DNA of 64,000 bases from Euglena gracilis (GCA_039621445.1 CP154954.1:2480001-2544000), one strand, 5' to 3'. Positions 1 through 11,085 are shown, counted from the stretch's first letter. A program made the numbers and translations. The notes: generated by a model from the sequence alone, not told the origin.

Positions 1-1142
1 TGCCATTTTTGGCGCTTGTTAGGGCAAAAAGAGTGAAAAATGCAAAAAAAGTTTTCAGCTAGAACCGCCAGAAGGAAAAACGCTTGAGTGCTGGTTACCC
101 CCCCCCCCCCCGGGTCGGTCAGGACCCCCTTGTCCAGCCAATCAGCAACTTTTTTCCAACCAGCAGCTTTTTTCCCAGCCCCGGCCCCTCCCCCCCCCCC
201 CGCCAACGAGTTTTATTTGTTTCCAGCTGCCCAAAGGGTGGCTGGACAGTAACAGATTTTTCGCTTTGGGGGGGGGGCAAAAATGGGCCAAACCCGGGCA
301 AAAAATGTGTCGGAAGAGGGCAATGATATTTTGCATAATTGGCAGTTTTTTTGGACATTTTTTGCAGTTTCGAGTTTTTGGTGCCTGGTTCAACCCGGGT
401 CCGGCCCAGTTCCAGCCCGGGACCCGGGGGGGGGGGGTCAGCCAGCAACCTTTTTCCAGGCCAGCCCAAGTTTTCCAGCCTCTGCGATGGACCCCCTTGA
501 TCCAAATGATGACCTAAAATGGCAACGGAGTGTGAGATTGCCAAAAATGTTTTTAAATAAGATAGGAAGTGTTTGTTGTTGCTTCATTTCAGATTTTGCA
601 CTCCTCCTTTGACCATGAGTGCTTGCGGATCGGAGTTCTGTTTCAACCTTTTGGAGGAAATCGATGTGCATGCAGTTCAACGCTGATTGGTGGAAATTCA
701 AAACCAGATTTTTGATTGGGAAAAAAATGGCCCCCAAAAATATGTTTCCATTGTTTCCATTTCTGTCAGCCCCTAAAAGGACTAAAATGGCCAACACCGC
801 GTTAAATGACCTAAACCCCCCTCCAAATAGCCTGGCGGGGCCCTTGCTCCTGGCGGGGGCCGAATAACCTGGCGGGGGGCAAAAAAAGATGGTTCCGGTA
901 ACTTGGCACCCCCCTTTTTAGGCAAATTCCTTCACAGCGCTGAAAAAAAAAAGAGAGCCCAAATAGCCTGGCATGGGGGAGGGGCAGGGCCAAAAGTTGG
1001 TTCCAATAACCTGGCACCCCGCCAGGGCATTGGGGGGGGGGGGTCACAATGACCTCAAATGGCCCGAAATGATCCGCCCATACGGGGCCAAAAAGTCATC
1101 TTCGGATTTTTAGGTTTTTTTACGGCATTTGGGCCACTTTAG
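1..1142. other. Noncoding DNA rich in G/C homopolymers, no gene seen
   Basis: Contains C-runs near 100-112 and 190-202, G-runs, and a repeated phrase of the type CAGCCAGCAACCTTTTTCCAG. This phrase recurs near 2405, 28440, 52910, 62610 and 63500 and so belongs to a dispersed family. A short repeated phrase AATARCCTGGC occurs several times between 828 and 1015. No convincing exon was found. The same holds for 26029-27176. Confidence 0.5.
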
Positions 1143-1346
1143 GAAGTGCCGATGCCCGTGGCCCATCCCGTGCGGCGGCAGCTGGTGGCGCAGTACGCCC
1201 GGCACCCGGACTTCGACGTGGCCGACATCTTCGTGGGCAACCACAAGCGGCCTGGCCAGTGCTGCGGGGTTCGCCTCCGCGGGGTGGGGGTGGCGCACAA
1301 CACCGCAGAGCACACCGCGCAGAAGCAAACTCACTTCGGGCCATAA
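1143..1346 (+). CDS. Exon-like GC-rich island, possible glycosyltransferase fragment
   Basis: A 204-bp GC-rich segment begins directly after a candidate acceptor (GGGCCACTTTAG) and stays open to a TAA. It reads EVPMPVAHPVRRQLVAQ, then HPDFDVADIFVGNHK. A basic RR-x-L-(x)n-HPDFDV phrase is reminiscent of GT90 (CAP10/POGLUT-like) proteins, where an R-x-L helix is followed by a P-x-L-D-V strand. This is a weak resemblance from memory. The segment probably ends at an unrecognised donor before the stop, as exon quality falls after VGNHKRPG. The sharp rise in GC against its surroundings supports coding. The next GC-rich island on this strand is near 3.1 kb. An identical copy lies at 27177-27380. The family assignment is uncertain. 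Confidence 0.4.
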   Translation, partial: EVPMPVAHPVRRQLVAQYARHPDFDVADIFVGNHKRPGQCCGVRLRGVGVAHNTAEHTAQKQTHFGP

Positions 1347-3120
1347 CACCGAAATCCGAATTGGAAGTTCCAGCTGTTTGTTTGGGCTGTTTAGGGGGTC
1401 AAGGCTTGAAGTCAAGGAGTTTTTGGCCCAAATCCAACTCCCCCAAAATGACCCTGAAACCAAATGGGCAATTTTTAGCAAAGTACAGCATTTTTGATGT
1501 TGGTCAGTCACATGGAAATGGCCAAAAATAGTTTGGGGGGGGGTTTCAACCAAAAAAAATCGTCCCCAGCGGCTTTCATTTTTCTTCGCTGGGGGTTTAT
1601 AAATCAAGCTTTGGTTGGTCATCATGGGGGGGGGGGTTATGAGTGGGGGGGGGTATGACAGTGGGGGGATTATAACTGAAGAGGCAGTTCCCCCCCCATT
1701 TATAAACCTCCCCCCTTCGGCTGACCAACCAAACCAGATCTCATAAACCCGGGGGGTTTGTGGGTTGGGGGGTTCCGTCCATCCTTTTGAACGGAACGGG
1801 GGACAATAGCTGTGTGATTGAGAACCACCCCAAGGGCCAAGCGTTGAGGTAATGCCGAAGGGGTGGAGGAACCATGAGCGGCAGTGGAAGCAGCACCAGT
1901 GGTATGGGATGGGGTCCAATTCGGCTTAAGCGACACCCTGGTCAGGATTCCAAATTTTCCGGGGACCAAAGAAAAAAAGCCTGTTTTGCAATTGAAGATG
2001 TTGAGCGGGGCAGCCCAATTCCAACACACCATTGCCAGCTGACTTTTGGCCATTGTTTGCACCTCCCGGGAAAAGAATTTGTTCGGCGGCTGCTGCAAAA
2101 TAAGTAAAGCGCGTCAATGGAGGGAGGGGTTGGAAAACGGCTGTTGGCTGGCTGAACGCCCCCCGGATGTTTCCATGATAAGCCCGACAGAATGACTTTT
2201 AAGCCGGAGGGTACCTGCTGACACGGGGGCCGACAGCCAGCATCTTTTTTTGAACCTCGGGCGAAGGGCGGCTGGACGGTTATGGAACTTTGGCTTTCGG
2301 CGGTGCAAAACTGGGCCGAAAATGGGTGTTGATTTTTTTGGCGCCCGGTTCGACTCCACGTTGTGCCCAGTTCCAGCTGGGGGACCCGGGGGGGGAGGCT
2401 AGTCAGCCAGCATCCTTCTTCCAGCCAGCCCAAATTTTTTCCAGCCAGGGATTTTTTTAAGTTTGGACCCCCGGGGGGGGGGGGGGGGGGGGGGGGGGTC
2501 CGGCCGAGCCCCCCCGGGGGGGGGGGTCCCCCCGGAGGGGGGTGGGATATACTTTTCGGCGCCTATGGCGCCGAAAAAATTCTATTCTTAGCACTTTTCG
2601 CGATTTTTCGGCCATTTTTTTCGGCCAAATAATCCCCCCAGGCCTAGTGGTGAAAAAAATTTCGCTGGAGAAAATTTGGACCCCCAAAACCTACCAAAAT
2701 TGCAGAATTTGCGCCATTTTTAAAGTCATCAAACAAGACACATTCAAAACGTCATTTCTACCTGATGTGCAGCGCCAGAGGAATTTTTTTCCAGTCTGGG
2801 GGGGGGGCGGGTATGATGAAGAATTTACTCCAAAGAAGATAAAAATCTCCTCCGGCTGAAAAGTGTGCATATCAGGGGAGCTCTCGAGGGAACTTGCGTA
2901 TGCAACTTGTGTTTGTATGTGTGTGTGTGTGTGTTTCGGGGGGTTTTTGCTTGTTTTGTTTGTTTTTTTTGCATCGCGTTTCTTTGAAGGTCCATGTTGT
3001 GCCCCCCCCCCGGTTGTGTGTCAGGGTTTCGCCGTCAACCTCACGAAGGAGTGAGTGTGCCGTGTGCGTGGGAAATCGGCGCGGGTCCCACCCCCCCCTT
3101 CTTCACACGGGTCCGGGACA
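1347..3120. other. Noncoding DNA with G-runs, a GGCGCC hairpin and a TG repeat
   Basis: No exon supported. It holds a very long G-run near 2470-2500 (longer in the duplicate at 28508-28540), the palindrome CGGCGCCTATGGCGCCG at about 2556-2572 followed by an A-run, a second set of CAGCCAGCA-type phrases at 2230-2450, and a (TG)n microsatellite at about 2916-2934. The last is shorter in the duplicate, a typical slippage difference. Confidence 0.5.
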
Positions 3121-3440
3121 GCCCCGGCCGGCGGCCATCCGATGTACGCCAGCATATGGAGGACCACGCCCGCTACCGCTTCCTGCTGGACGCCCCGGCG
3201 AGAGGGGCCGGGCCCGTGGCTGGTCGGGCCGGCCTTTCCCCCGGTGTCTCGCCGCCTCTCCCGCGGCTGCTCCCGGTGCGTCTTTCCGGAAGAGGACTGG
3301 ATGCCATGTGGCGGCCCTGGGGACATTTGGAGGCGGTTGAGATTGGGCGGGGCGAGACCTTCGGCAATGGAGCTTGCGCTCGGGCTGTACTCCTGTGCAC
3401 CGTTTGCGCATTCCTCGAGTTGCGCAAATATCCAGAAATT
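3121..3440 (+). CDS. Exon-like GC-rich island, possible GT90-type fragment
   Basis: About 320 bp of very GC-rich sequence. One frame reads VRQHMEDHARYRFLLDAPARG; an adjacent frame then reads SRRLSRGCSRCVFPEEDW. In GT90 (CAP10/KDELC/POGLUT) enzymes the nucleotide-sugar site contains a Y-K-Y-L-L-D-x-D-G strand followed by S-x-R-L and a V-F/K...W segment. The order here is similar but crosses a frame change, so either a single-base indel or an internal splice is needed. It lies on the same strand and 1.8 kb after the island at 1143, which may belong to the same gene. All three frames are open for long stretches, so the frame choice is a judgement. Duplicate at 29159-29478. Confidence 0.35.
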
Positions 3441-3508
3441 TTTTTTGAGAAAGTGAAAGTGCATCCCCCCGTGGAACCTCCCCAAGAAACGCTGACCAGT
3501 CCTCATAC

Positions 3509-5465
3509 GAGCCGACGTATTTTGTCGCTTCGTGTCAAAAACTACGAGGAAATGGGTTGCCAGCCAAAAAAAATATCACATTGGTTTTTTACTGCTGAAT
3601 TTTATGAATTTTATGACTTTTTTTTTGACTTGCATCATTTTTATGATTTTTTGTTTTTGTTGTTGTTTTTCCGGTCGCCCAGAAATTGTTCTAAAGAAAC
3701 GTTTTTTTTTTGAGGGTCTTTGTCATGACTCATTCTGTTTCACTTGTGGTTTCTCCTCGGGGGGCTGAGGGGCCCCGCCAACACCGTCGCCCCGCTGCCC
3801 GCCCTGAAGGGCCACCTGCGGCCCTCCCTCAGGCTGTACCTCTCCCCCCCCCCGGAGCCCCTCACGTTCACCGTTCTGTGGCAGCACAACCGCAACCCAA
3901 CGAGTCAATGGCCAAATTCCCCCCCAAAACTCCCCAAGGACCCCTCCCCCCCCCCCAGGACCCCCCAAGGCAGGGTCCTGGGGAGAACTGGCCATGTGTG
4001 ACTGCAACACAGCGACGTCGTTGGAAACGGCCCAGGTGGGTCCCAGACCAAGCTGCTTTTTGACTCAGAGTCACCCTGGGCCATGGGAGTGGTGGGTGGG
4101 TCCAGGGCTGACCCTCCCCCGGGAGGTTGGTGGTCCCGCGCCCCGGGGTCTGGGTATGGGTCGAGCCGACGTATTTTGTCGCTTCGTGTCAAAAACTACG
4201 AGGAAATGGGTTGCCAGCCAAAAAAAGTATCACATTGGTTTTTTACTGCTGATTTTTATGAATTTTATGACTTTTTTTTTGACTTGCATCATTTTTATGA
4301 TTTTTTGTTTTTGTTGTTGTTTTTCCGGTCGCCCAGAAATTGTTCTAAAGAAACGTTTTTTTTTTGAGGGTCTTTGTCATGACTCATTCTGTTTCACTTG
4401 TGGTTTCTCCTCGGGGGGCTGAGGGGTCCCGCCAACACCGTCGCCCCGCTGCCCGCCCTGAAGGGCCACCTGCGGCCCTCCCTCAGGCTGTACCTCCCCC
4501 CCCCCCGGAGCCCCTCACGTTCACCGTTCTGTGGCAGCACAACCGCAACCCAACGAGTCAATGGCCAAATTCCCCCCCCAAAACTCCCCAAGGACCCCTC
4601 CCCCCTCCAGGACCCCCAAGACAGGGTCCTGGGGAGAACTGGCCATGTGTGACTGCAACACAGCGACGTCGTTGGAAACGGCCCAGGTGGGTGCCAGACC
4701 AAGCTGCTTTTTGACTCAGAGTCACCCTGGGCCATGGGAGTGGTGGGTGGGTCCAGGGCTGACCCTCCCCCGGGAGGTTGGTGGTCCCGCGCCCCGGGGT
4801 CTGGGTATGGGTCGAGCCGACGTATTTTGTCGCTTCGTGTCAAAAACTACGAGGAAATGGGTTGCCAGCCAAAAAAAGTATCACATTGGTTTTTTACTGC
4901 TGATTTTTATATTTTTTTTATGAATTTCTTTGACTTGCATCATTTTTTCGATTTTTTGTTTTTGTTGTTGATTTTCCGGTCGCCCAGAAAGTGTTCTTCA
5001 GAATTGAGGGTCTTTGTCATGACTCATTCTGTTTCACTTGTGGTTTCTCCTCGGGGGGCTGAGGGGCCCCGCAAACACCGTCGCCCCGCTGCCCGCCCTG
5101 AAGGGCCACCTGCGGCCCTCTCTCAGGCTGTTCCTCTCCCCCCCCCGGAGCCCCTCACGTTCACCGTTCTGTGGCAGCACAACCATCTGCTGCAACACGG
5201 CGACCCGCAGAACCCCGGCCATGGCCTTTTGGGTTGGTGGCGAGGAGCGGTGTTAAGTACGTGGGCCCAGGGCATGGTGAGTGTCCAGAGGGTCAAAGGA
5301 AGTGACTGAATGCATTTGGGACAGCTGAATGGAGGTTTAAAAAAAATCCCCCCGCATACTCAGGATGTGATTTCACAGGTTAATTCATCTCGTTTTCGAA
5401 GTTTTTTTTGTGAAGAAAAAATATTTTTTTGACATAATCGTCATTCTTTGCACCCTTCCTGACAA
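3509..5465 (+). repeat. Tandem array A of a unit of about 652 bp
   Basis: Units begin with GAGCCGACGTATTTTGTCGC at 3509, 4163 and 4813 (periods 654 and 650). Each has a T-rich first half and a GC-rich second half. In the second half one frame reads LRGPANTVAPLPALKGHL, then SLRLYL and LTFTVLWQHN, which looks like a repeated exon. The last unit differs: its T-rich part is altered, and after LTFTVLWQHN it continues HLLQHGDPQNPG and runs on to a stop near 5309. I do not recognise the protein. Tandem exon duplication is the simplest reading. Confidence 0.9.
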
Positions 5466-7066
5466 TCTAATTTCTCACACAATTTCCATTTTATTATTTT
5501 TTTTATTTTTTTGCAAGGGTGGATTTATCTTCTCCCATTCGCCTCCCTCCCCCCGGAACGTGGTTGCTGTTTTTTTTTTTTGATGACGGACACACACTGG
5601 GGGGGGGGACTCCATGGGGGGTGCTTTGGCCAAGCAGTGCCAAAATGTCCAACTTTAGGTGCAAAGTCTGTCATTCCACCGTTTAGGTGGCAGGTGCCCC
5701 CCAGACTGAATTTTGAATTTTTGGTGAAATGCCCCAAACGGCCCGGAATTTGTTTGGGGGGGGGGTCCCAGCCCCCCCTCTTCAGGGGCTCGCACCGGGC
5801 TGGGTGGGGGGAACACCCCCTCTCTCTCTTCGTATACATTAATATATATATATATATCAAAAACTTTTGTTGTATTAAATAGCCCAAGTCCACTAAGAAG
5901 GAAGGTCCAAACCACCCCCCAAATGTCAGCAACCTCTCCAAATCTAAGCAGAACCAAATTTCAAGCAACCCCTGAAATTAGGTGAAAAGAAGAGAAAATG
6001 CAGGAAAACAGCAGAGTGCCCGACCATGATATACGGGAAACACGGTGGTTTCGCTGGTGTAATTCCCTCCGTTGTCTTTTTGTTGTTGCGGTTCTCAAAG
6101 GTTGAAGTCATTTTGGCATTGCGAAAATGTCCGACGAATTTTGTTGGTGCTTTATCAATGTTGAACCTGTACCGCCCCCCCACCTCCCCCCCCCCCCCCC
6201 CTCCCGCCTGGGTGGCCCTACCTGCCCACAGCCCCCCCCCAGCGTTCAAAAGAGCATTTTGGGAGCCGCTTTAGGTTCCCGAAACGTTGTCGGCATGGTG
6301 TGCCGGGACTGCTCCCCAGGTGCCCACTTGGTCGAACGTACGCTCACACACGTGCAAAAAAAGCCAGGGCCCTAGAGACCCCCAGGCTGTTTTTTTCTTC
6401 AAGGGAGGGCACACCCCCTGGAACCCCGCCCACACCCCCTGCACGACGTTTTTAAGGAAATTTTTTTACAGGAATTTTGGGCTCTTTTTAAGGGAATCGT
6501 TGTTACTCTTTTTTGGGAAACTTTGGTTAAAATCGTCTGCGAGACATTTTTTTTTTACCATTGTTGGACCGGCACCGGCAACGGGTTTCTGAAGCAGGAG
6601 GTTGCTGGGGGGGGGGGTTGGTCTGAGGCGGACTCTGCCGTGAGGCCCAGCCCGGAGGCCTGGGGATGGCTTCGGTGCAACGTGGAAAAGTTTGGTTTGG
6701 AGAATGCCTTTGGATGGCCAGATTTTCGGGGGCCCCTGGGGGTGCCACGCCGGGGCTGGCTGGCCGGTCCCTCCCCCCCCGCAGGCGGGAAGGTTTGACA
6801 CAACCTGGACAAAAATAATGATGATGGGGAAACAAAAATAAGGAAAATACATGATGGGGAATCGTCGAGCAGGTGCAAGGCGAAGCCTTCTCAACAACGC
6901 CAGAAGTAGGGTGCCATTGAACGGGCCTTGTGTGTGTGCATGTGTGCGTGTGTTTGTGCGGGGGGGCTTTATGTTCACAAACACATGTATCCCATCTGTC
7001 AAGTAGAATGTGTTAGTGCATTTGTGTGTGTTCGTGCAAAACAGTAATTTTTTTTGCCCACAGGCA
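5466..7066. other. Noncoding DNA, no firm gene
   Basis: Contains T-runs, a G-run near 5596, a short (TA)n run at 5840-5856, C-runs near 6170-6200, and a moderately GC-rich open stretch at 6630-6790 that I could not assign. Repeated in the duplicate at 32127-33729. Confidence 0.4.
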
Positions 7067-7191
7067 TCACATCACGGCTGTCCCCCCGAAGGACCAGGGC
7101 GGTGGCAAAGGCCGGAGGCGTAGGTTGGGGTTTCCTCTAGCAACTGTTCATCGTGTCCATGCATTTTGTGTACACTCCGTTTCTTTTTAAT
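7067..7191 (+). CDS. Possible terminal exon, basic peptide
   Basis: After a good acceptor-like site (TTTTTTTTGCCCACAG) one frame reads ITAVPPKDQGGGKGRRRRLG and continues through VHRVHAFCVHSVSF to a TAA. About 20 bases further on lies TTCTGTAAATATCC; TGTAA is the polyadenylation signal of green algae, but the word is short and common. The peptide is Lys/Arg-rich and not recognised. An identical copy is at 33730-33854. Confidence 0.22.
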
Positions 7192-8252
7192 CTTGATGAT
7201 AAGTATGTTCTGTAAATATCCCACAGCAATGTCGTCACAAGTTGCTTGTACCTCACTCGATTTATATTCTCTTTTTTTAATTTGCATTTTTTGAAACTTG
7301 ATGAAAATTTCATTAGCAAACGACAAAGTCAGTCAAGTTGGAGTTTTTTCGGCTTTTGAAAGAAGACTCTCTTTGCTTTTTCCTTGTCTCACCTTTCCAA
7401 AATACCCCCCCCCAAAAGTGGGCACCCCCCACCGGTCTTTAAAAAACTCCTGCGCATGGGGCGAGTTGCCAGCGCTGATTATGGGCATCCCCCCCCAAGC
7501 CCTCTTAAGGAAATTACCTTACGGGAAAAATGAACGGGTGCCAACCCAACAAAGGTTGCTTGTCGGGGCGAAGCGGGGCCACTTTGCTCCAGGGTGCTTT
7601 TTTTTTCAATCGCCAACTTTCTTTCCTTTCTGTTCCCCGGCGACCTGCCTGACGGATTTTCAAAATTTTCACTTTCATCGCAGCAGGAAAGGAAGCTGCC
7701 ATCGCCCAGAAAGCATCTGAATTTTTGGGTATAGGGAGGGCAATGGCGAAGCGAAGACGCCATCCCTAAGAAAAGCAACCGCTCGGCCGAAATGGGGGTT
7801 TTGTGAGCCAGCCTTTTTGTTTCGAAGATGGCCCACGCCCGCTTGGGCGGTGCCCCCGAGAAGGCTCACCAGGGCCGTTCATGTTTCCTAGAGGGCCGGG
7901 AAGCCGAAATACAGGCTGTTTTTTTTTTGGAACCGCCGCGAACGAAAACGCCCTGCCGGACCGGACCGTCCCAGGCGCCACGCGGCTCACAAGTCCGACA
8001 CATTCAAAGCCGGGCGAGCAGTGCTGAAAACTCACCACTCACTAGGGCTTTCCAGAGTGTCGGCCAACCAAAATGGTGTAAATTTTTGGACTCGGCGCCC
8101 TCAAAAACCCCCTGCTGCAACCTGTCGGCGATTAACCGGACCTTGGGGTGTTCTCTCATTTGGAAGGAGGAGGACAAAAAAGTGGTGGATCTCCAGCACT
8201 CAAAAACTCAAGTTTCTTTGTGAGTTGGCAGGCCGGAAAACACACCCCACAT
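7192..8252. other. Noncoding DNA, no gene seen
   Basis: Mixed sequence with short G/C runs. A candidate acceptor at 7682 (TTTCATCGCAG) precedes only a short open stretch (QERKLPSPRKHLNFW). Nothing here rises clearly above chance. Repeated at 33855-34921. Confidence 0.35.
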
Positions 8253-9030
8253 AGGTTTTTGGGGGTGCTGAGTCCAAAAAAGTGGGTCATTTTGACTCAC
8301 TTTTTGTTTTGAGAAACTCGATTTTTTCCAAATGCGACACATCTTGGCGATTTGCGCCCGAAAATTTGAGGGGAAAACCAGGAAAAACGTCCAGAAAATC
8401 ACATTTAGGTGTGAGCTGAAAATCTGCTGGGGAAAAGTGGAGGCCACTCTCCATTTTCTGGGTCGCAAAACTCAGAAAAAGTGTCAAAAAAACGTGGTTG
8501 CGTGAATTTTGCTGCGCTTTTGGGGGAAAGTGCACAAATATACTTTGTAGAAAGAGTCGCTGTTAAAAAAATAATAAAAAGTGACTTTGCCAACTGAAAA
8601 TTTCTGGGTTGCCCAACAGTTGGCACGTCAAAGTGCACCAAACACAGGTTTCTTAGGGTGCTGAATTTAAAAAAAGTGGGTCATTTCACTTAATTTTTCG
8701 TTTTGAGAAATTGGATTTTCCCCAATTGAGGGACATCTTGGCAATTGTGGCCACGAATTTTGATGGAAAAGTGTGGAAAACCGTTGGAAAATAGCTGGTG
8801 CACCGTTGGTTGAAAACGTTTGGAGGAAATTTGTGGACAACCCCCCGTTTTTTGGGTCGGCGAACTCAGAAAAGCTGTCAGAAAACAGTGGTTGCCGACT
8901 TTTCCTGGAGCATTGTGCAAAAATTGCACAATTTTCTGGGGGAACGTTTTCAAACTTTGTACAAAATCGACCACCAAACCTGGGGTTTTAAAGGTTCTGA
9001 AGGCAAAAATTTGGGTATTTGTGCTAAATT
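8253..9030 (+). repeat. Diverged tandem repeat, two units of about 393 bp
   Basis: Both units begin with GGTTT(C/T)T-x-GGGTGCTGA and share AAAAAAGTGGGTCATTT, GTTTTGAGAAA, ACATCTTGGC and GGGTCG-x-AACTCAGAAAA in the same order, at starts 8253 and 8646. Identity is visibly lower than in the 652-bp arrays, so this duplication is older. The right end of the long duplication and the 5' edge of the LINE both fall at the GTCGCAAAACTC phrase of the first unit. Confidence 0.8.
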
Positions 9031-9450
9031 GTTTGTTCTGAAAACATGCTTTCTCCAAAAATCATGCTTTCTCCAAAATGAGGAACGTCATCCCTGAAAA
9101 CACACACACACAAAAGAGGACGATAACCACAGCGTCAGGGTTGCTGAAAAATATGGAAATTCCACGACCATTTTTCGGTCTCTGAACCTAAAACGATTGC
9201 CAGAAGATGTGGTTTTACAATTTCGCTGGTGAATTTTCCGTCAAGTTTACTGACGTTTTTTTTTTGAAAACAATATCTGCTTGTGGCACGAAGTATGCAA
9301 AGAAAAACAAGAGTGAACACAATGTGATTGTGCAATTATTTCAACAACTGACCGCACTTTAACTTCGCATTCACCTGGAGAAATGATTGCTCTCGAAACA
9401 GAAAGCCTTCCAAATGATAATTTCACCAATTTCAGACACCCAGGGGTGAA

Positions 9451-9492
9451 TCCTTCCGAGTCTTGGTCCCCAAGGACCAAGACTCAGAAGGA
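9451..9492. repeat. Perfect-looking hairpin, 19-bp stem, 4-base loop
   Basis: TCCTTCCGAGTCTTGGTCC at 9451-9469 pairs with 9474-9492 with one mismatch, around the loop CCAA. No T-run follows it as a terminator would need. It may be a small-RNA hairpin or the core of a palindromic element. Confidence 0.85.
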
Positions 9493-9862
9493 CTAGCCCA
9501 CACGTCTGATTTTCAGTGAACAATGAAAGAGCAAACAAAAGACGTTGCAGTGGAGGAACATACACATCATGATCCTGACAAAATTCTCTATCCATCAAGC
9601 CAACTTTCAGATCACGCATCCCTTTGGATCAGGACTTTTGGTGGTGTGGTGTGGGTGGCCGGAGCGCACGCACACCCAAAGTAGCGGAAATCTCCGCTAC
9701 GGTCTGACGTCATCTTTTGTGCGTTTCATTCCTCAGGCTCCCCTGTTTGCATGCATTCAAAATGGGCAGCAACAGCCTGAGCTCAAGTCCAAGTGTCAGG
9801 GCCCCAAAGTGCTTCTCACACATCATATACAGTCATTCATTCATTCTCATGCGTGCGTGCGT

Positions 9863-9892
9863 GCTCAGGTGCCAACTTTTTGGCACCTGAGC
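9863..9892. repeat. Hairpin, perfect 13-bp stem
   Basis: GCTCAGGTGCCAA at 9863-9875 pairs exactly with 9880-9892 around the loop CTTT. The function is unknown. Confidence 0.85.
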
Positions 9893-10278
9893 AATGGCCC
9901 CAAAATGGTTCGAAATGGCCGCTGCTTCCCCCTGACGATTTTGTTGAGGATGTTCATATTGTTTTGTTTGGACAAGACACATTTCAGAAAAAAATTAGAA
10001 GCTTTTTTTTTCTGGGCAGGCGTTTGGCAAATACCCACCAGTCTGCAAAAGTGGTCACCCCACCCTTGAGCCCCCCCCCCCCAAAGCAGAAGGGAGGAAT
10101 GGAATCCCCGAACCCTGGGCGGGCGGCGGGACCCCCCACAGCAGTGCTGATTTGGCAGGTGGAAAGTTTTCTTTCCGCGCCGAAGAACCTTCTCCTTGCT
10201 CGTTTCCATGGTGGGTGGGAGAGGTCTGATCTGACCCCCCCCACCCGAATGGTGGGGGGGTCCACCACCCCTACCCAG

Positions 10279-10502
10279 GCTGTGCACTAAATGAAAGTCT
10301 GGCGCGTAGTCTGGCGGCGGTGCCCCGGGGGCATGGGCTGTCCCGAAAGACGCTGTTCCTGATCCAATTCATGGCCCGGCAGTGCGCCGCGGTGAAGTTC
10401 GTCGCCAAGGTGGACGACGACACGTACGTCCACGTCCCGCGCCTCGCCCTTGCCCAGGGGCTTGCTCGCCGGAAGGGGGGCGAGATGTCTCCCTCGGGAT
10501 GA
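10279..10502 (+). CDS. GT31-like beta-1,3-galactosyltransferase exon
   Basis: Opens right after a strong acceptor (CACCCCTACCCAG) and reads CALNESLARSLAAVPRGHGL, then SRKTLFLIQFMARQCAAVKF and VAKVDDDTYVHVPRL. In family GT31 (Galactosyl_T) an L-x-x-K-T-L helix and a conserved Cys are followed by K-F-x-x-K-x-D-D-D-x-(F/Y)-V. That DDD binds the metal and UDP-sugar. Every element of the core is here in order and spacing, which makes this the clearest host gene in the window. Such enzymes are type II Golgi membrane proteins that extend glycans. Only about 55-60 residues of a roughly 300-residue domain are in this exon. It ends before the TGA at 10500 at a donor I cannot fix, because no GT matches a consensus. 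Further exons may be among the islands at 10.6, 14.4 or 22 kb. Confidence 0.75.
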
Positions 10503-10589
10503 CACGCCCTGCCCACCGTGCTGCTTTTTTGGCAAGGTTGGAACTTGCGACCCCCGGGTTTGGGGGGGGGGGGGTCGCGTTGCGCAGCA

Positions 10590-10727
10590 TACCCCAAGAT
10601 CCTGAGGCGTCGGGTCCCGAAACGGCCATCTTTAAAGAGAAATCCACCGAGATCGAGGCCCAGCTGGGACCCACAAACGCTGTGCGGCGTGTTGTACTGG
10701 CGGGCGGTGCTGCCCCCGGAGGGGGAC
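10590..10727 (+). CDS. Exon-like island, paralogue of the one at 22394-22470
   Basis: Reads SWDPQTLCGVLYWRAVLPPE then GD, against EMTQELYGVLYWRAVLPPE then GD at 22 kb. The two differ by substitutions in the first part and are identical in the last, and both are followed at the same codon by an element starting CAGGGATTTCTTGG. Paralogous conservation of the reading frame supports real coding. It lies 90 bp after the GT31-like exon on the same strand. A W-x-(n)-G-x-YP arrangement is compatible with the region after the DDD motif in GT31, but this is a guess. Confidence 0.4.
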
Positions 10728-11085
10728 CAGGGATTTCTTGGAGTTGGAACCCACGGGAGAGGGCACTCTACCCTGGGGGTCCAGTGGGGGTTTTCCTCCA
10801 TTTTTGGCGCGAAAAGCCAGAAATTTTTTTGAGCCGACCCAAAATTGACCCCCGAAATTGGGTCCCTCGGACCACTCTCCAGGGGGGGGGGGACTCTAGG
10901 TGGGTGGGTGGGTGGGGGGCAGGGGTTTTTTTTAGCCTTGGACCCTCGCCTGTGGGGTCCCAGAGGGGGGTGGGATACACTTTTTGGCACCGAAGGAAAT
11001 TTTTTGAAAAGGGTGCTATTTTTTGGCATTTTTCGCGATTTTTTTGGGTTGTGGGTTGGGTCCCGGGACCCCCCCCCCCAGGCCA
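10728..11085 (+). mobile_element. Truncated copy of the CAGGGATTT element
   Basis: Closely similar to 22471-22798 (CAGGGATTTCTTGGAGTTGG start, the same GGGTGGGTGGGTGGGG run and TTTTTCGCGATTTTT). The right-hand part and right terminus are missing. At CAGGCCAG the sequence switches into the 652-bp array. The break suggests recombination between the element and the array. Confidence 0.75.

Larger units (their letters stand above)
1..8473 (+). repeat. Long direct segmental duplication, copy A
   Basis: This block matches 26029-35142 base for base over long stretches. Differences are mainly lengths of C, G, T or short tandem runs (for example the TG run near 2916-2934 is longer here), a handful of substitutions, a 5-bp indel near 7853, and a block of about 622 bp present only in the other copy. 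Its left end lies at or beyond the window edge. Its right end, after the sequence GTCGCAAAACTC, coincides with the 5' edge of the LINE in the other copy. Either a very recent duplication or an assembly duplicate (two haplotypes joined in one contig) would explain this. Confidence 0.95.
9031..10278. other. Noncoding DNA before the GT31-like exon
   Basis: Holds the two hairpins listed separately, a short CACACA run near 9100, and G/C runs at 10071-10083. No supported exon. Confidence 0.4.

Noticed and set aside
10489-10502. TGA after SPSG as the true end of the GT31-like protein
   Set aside because: The GT31 domain needs more than 100 further residues after the DDD motif, so the exon must end earlier by splicing or the gene is truncated.
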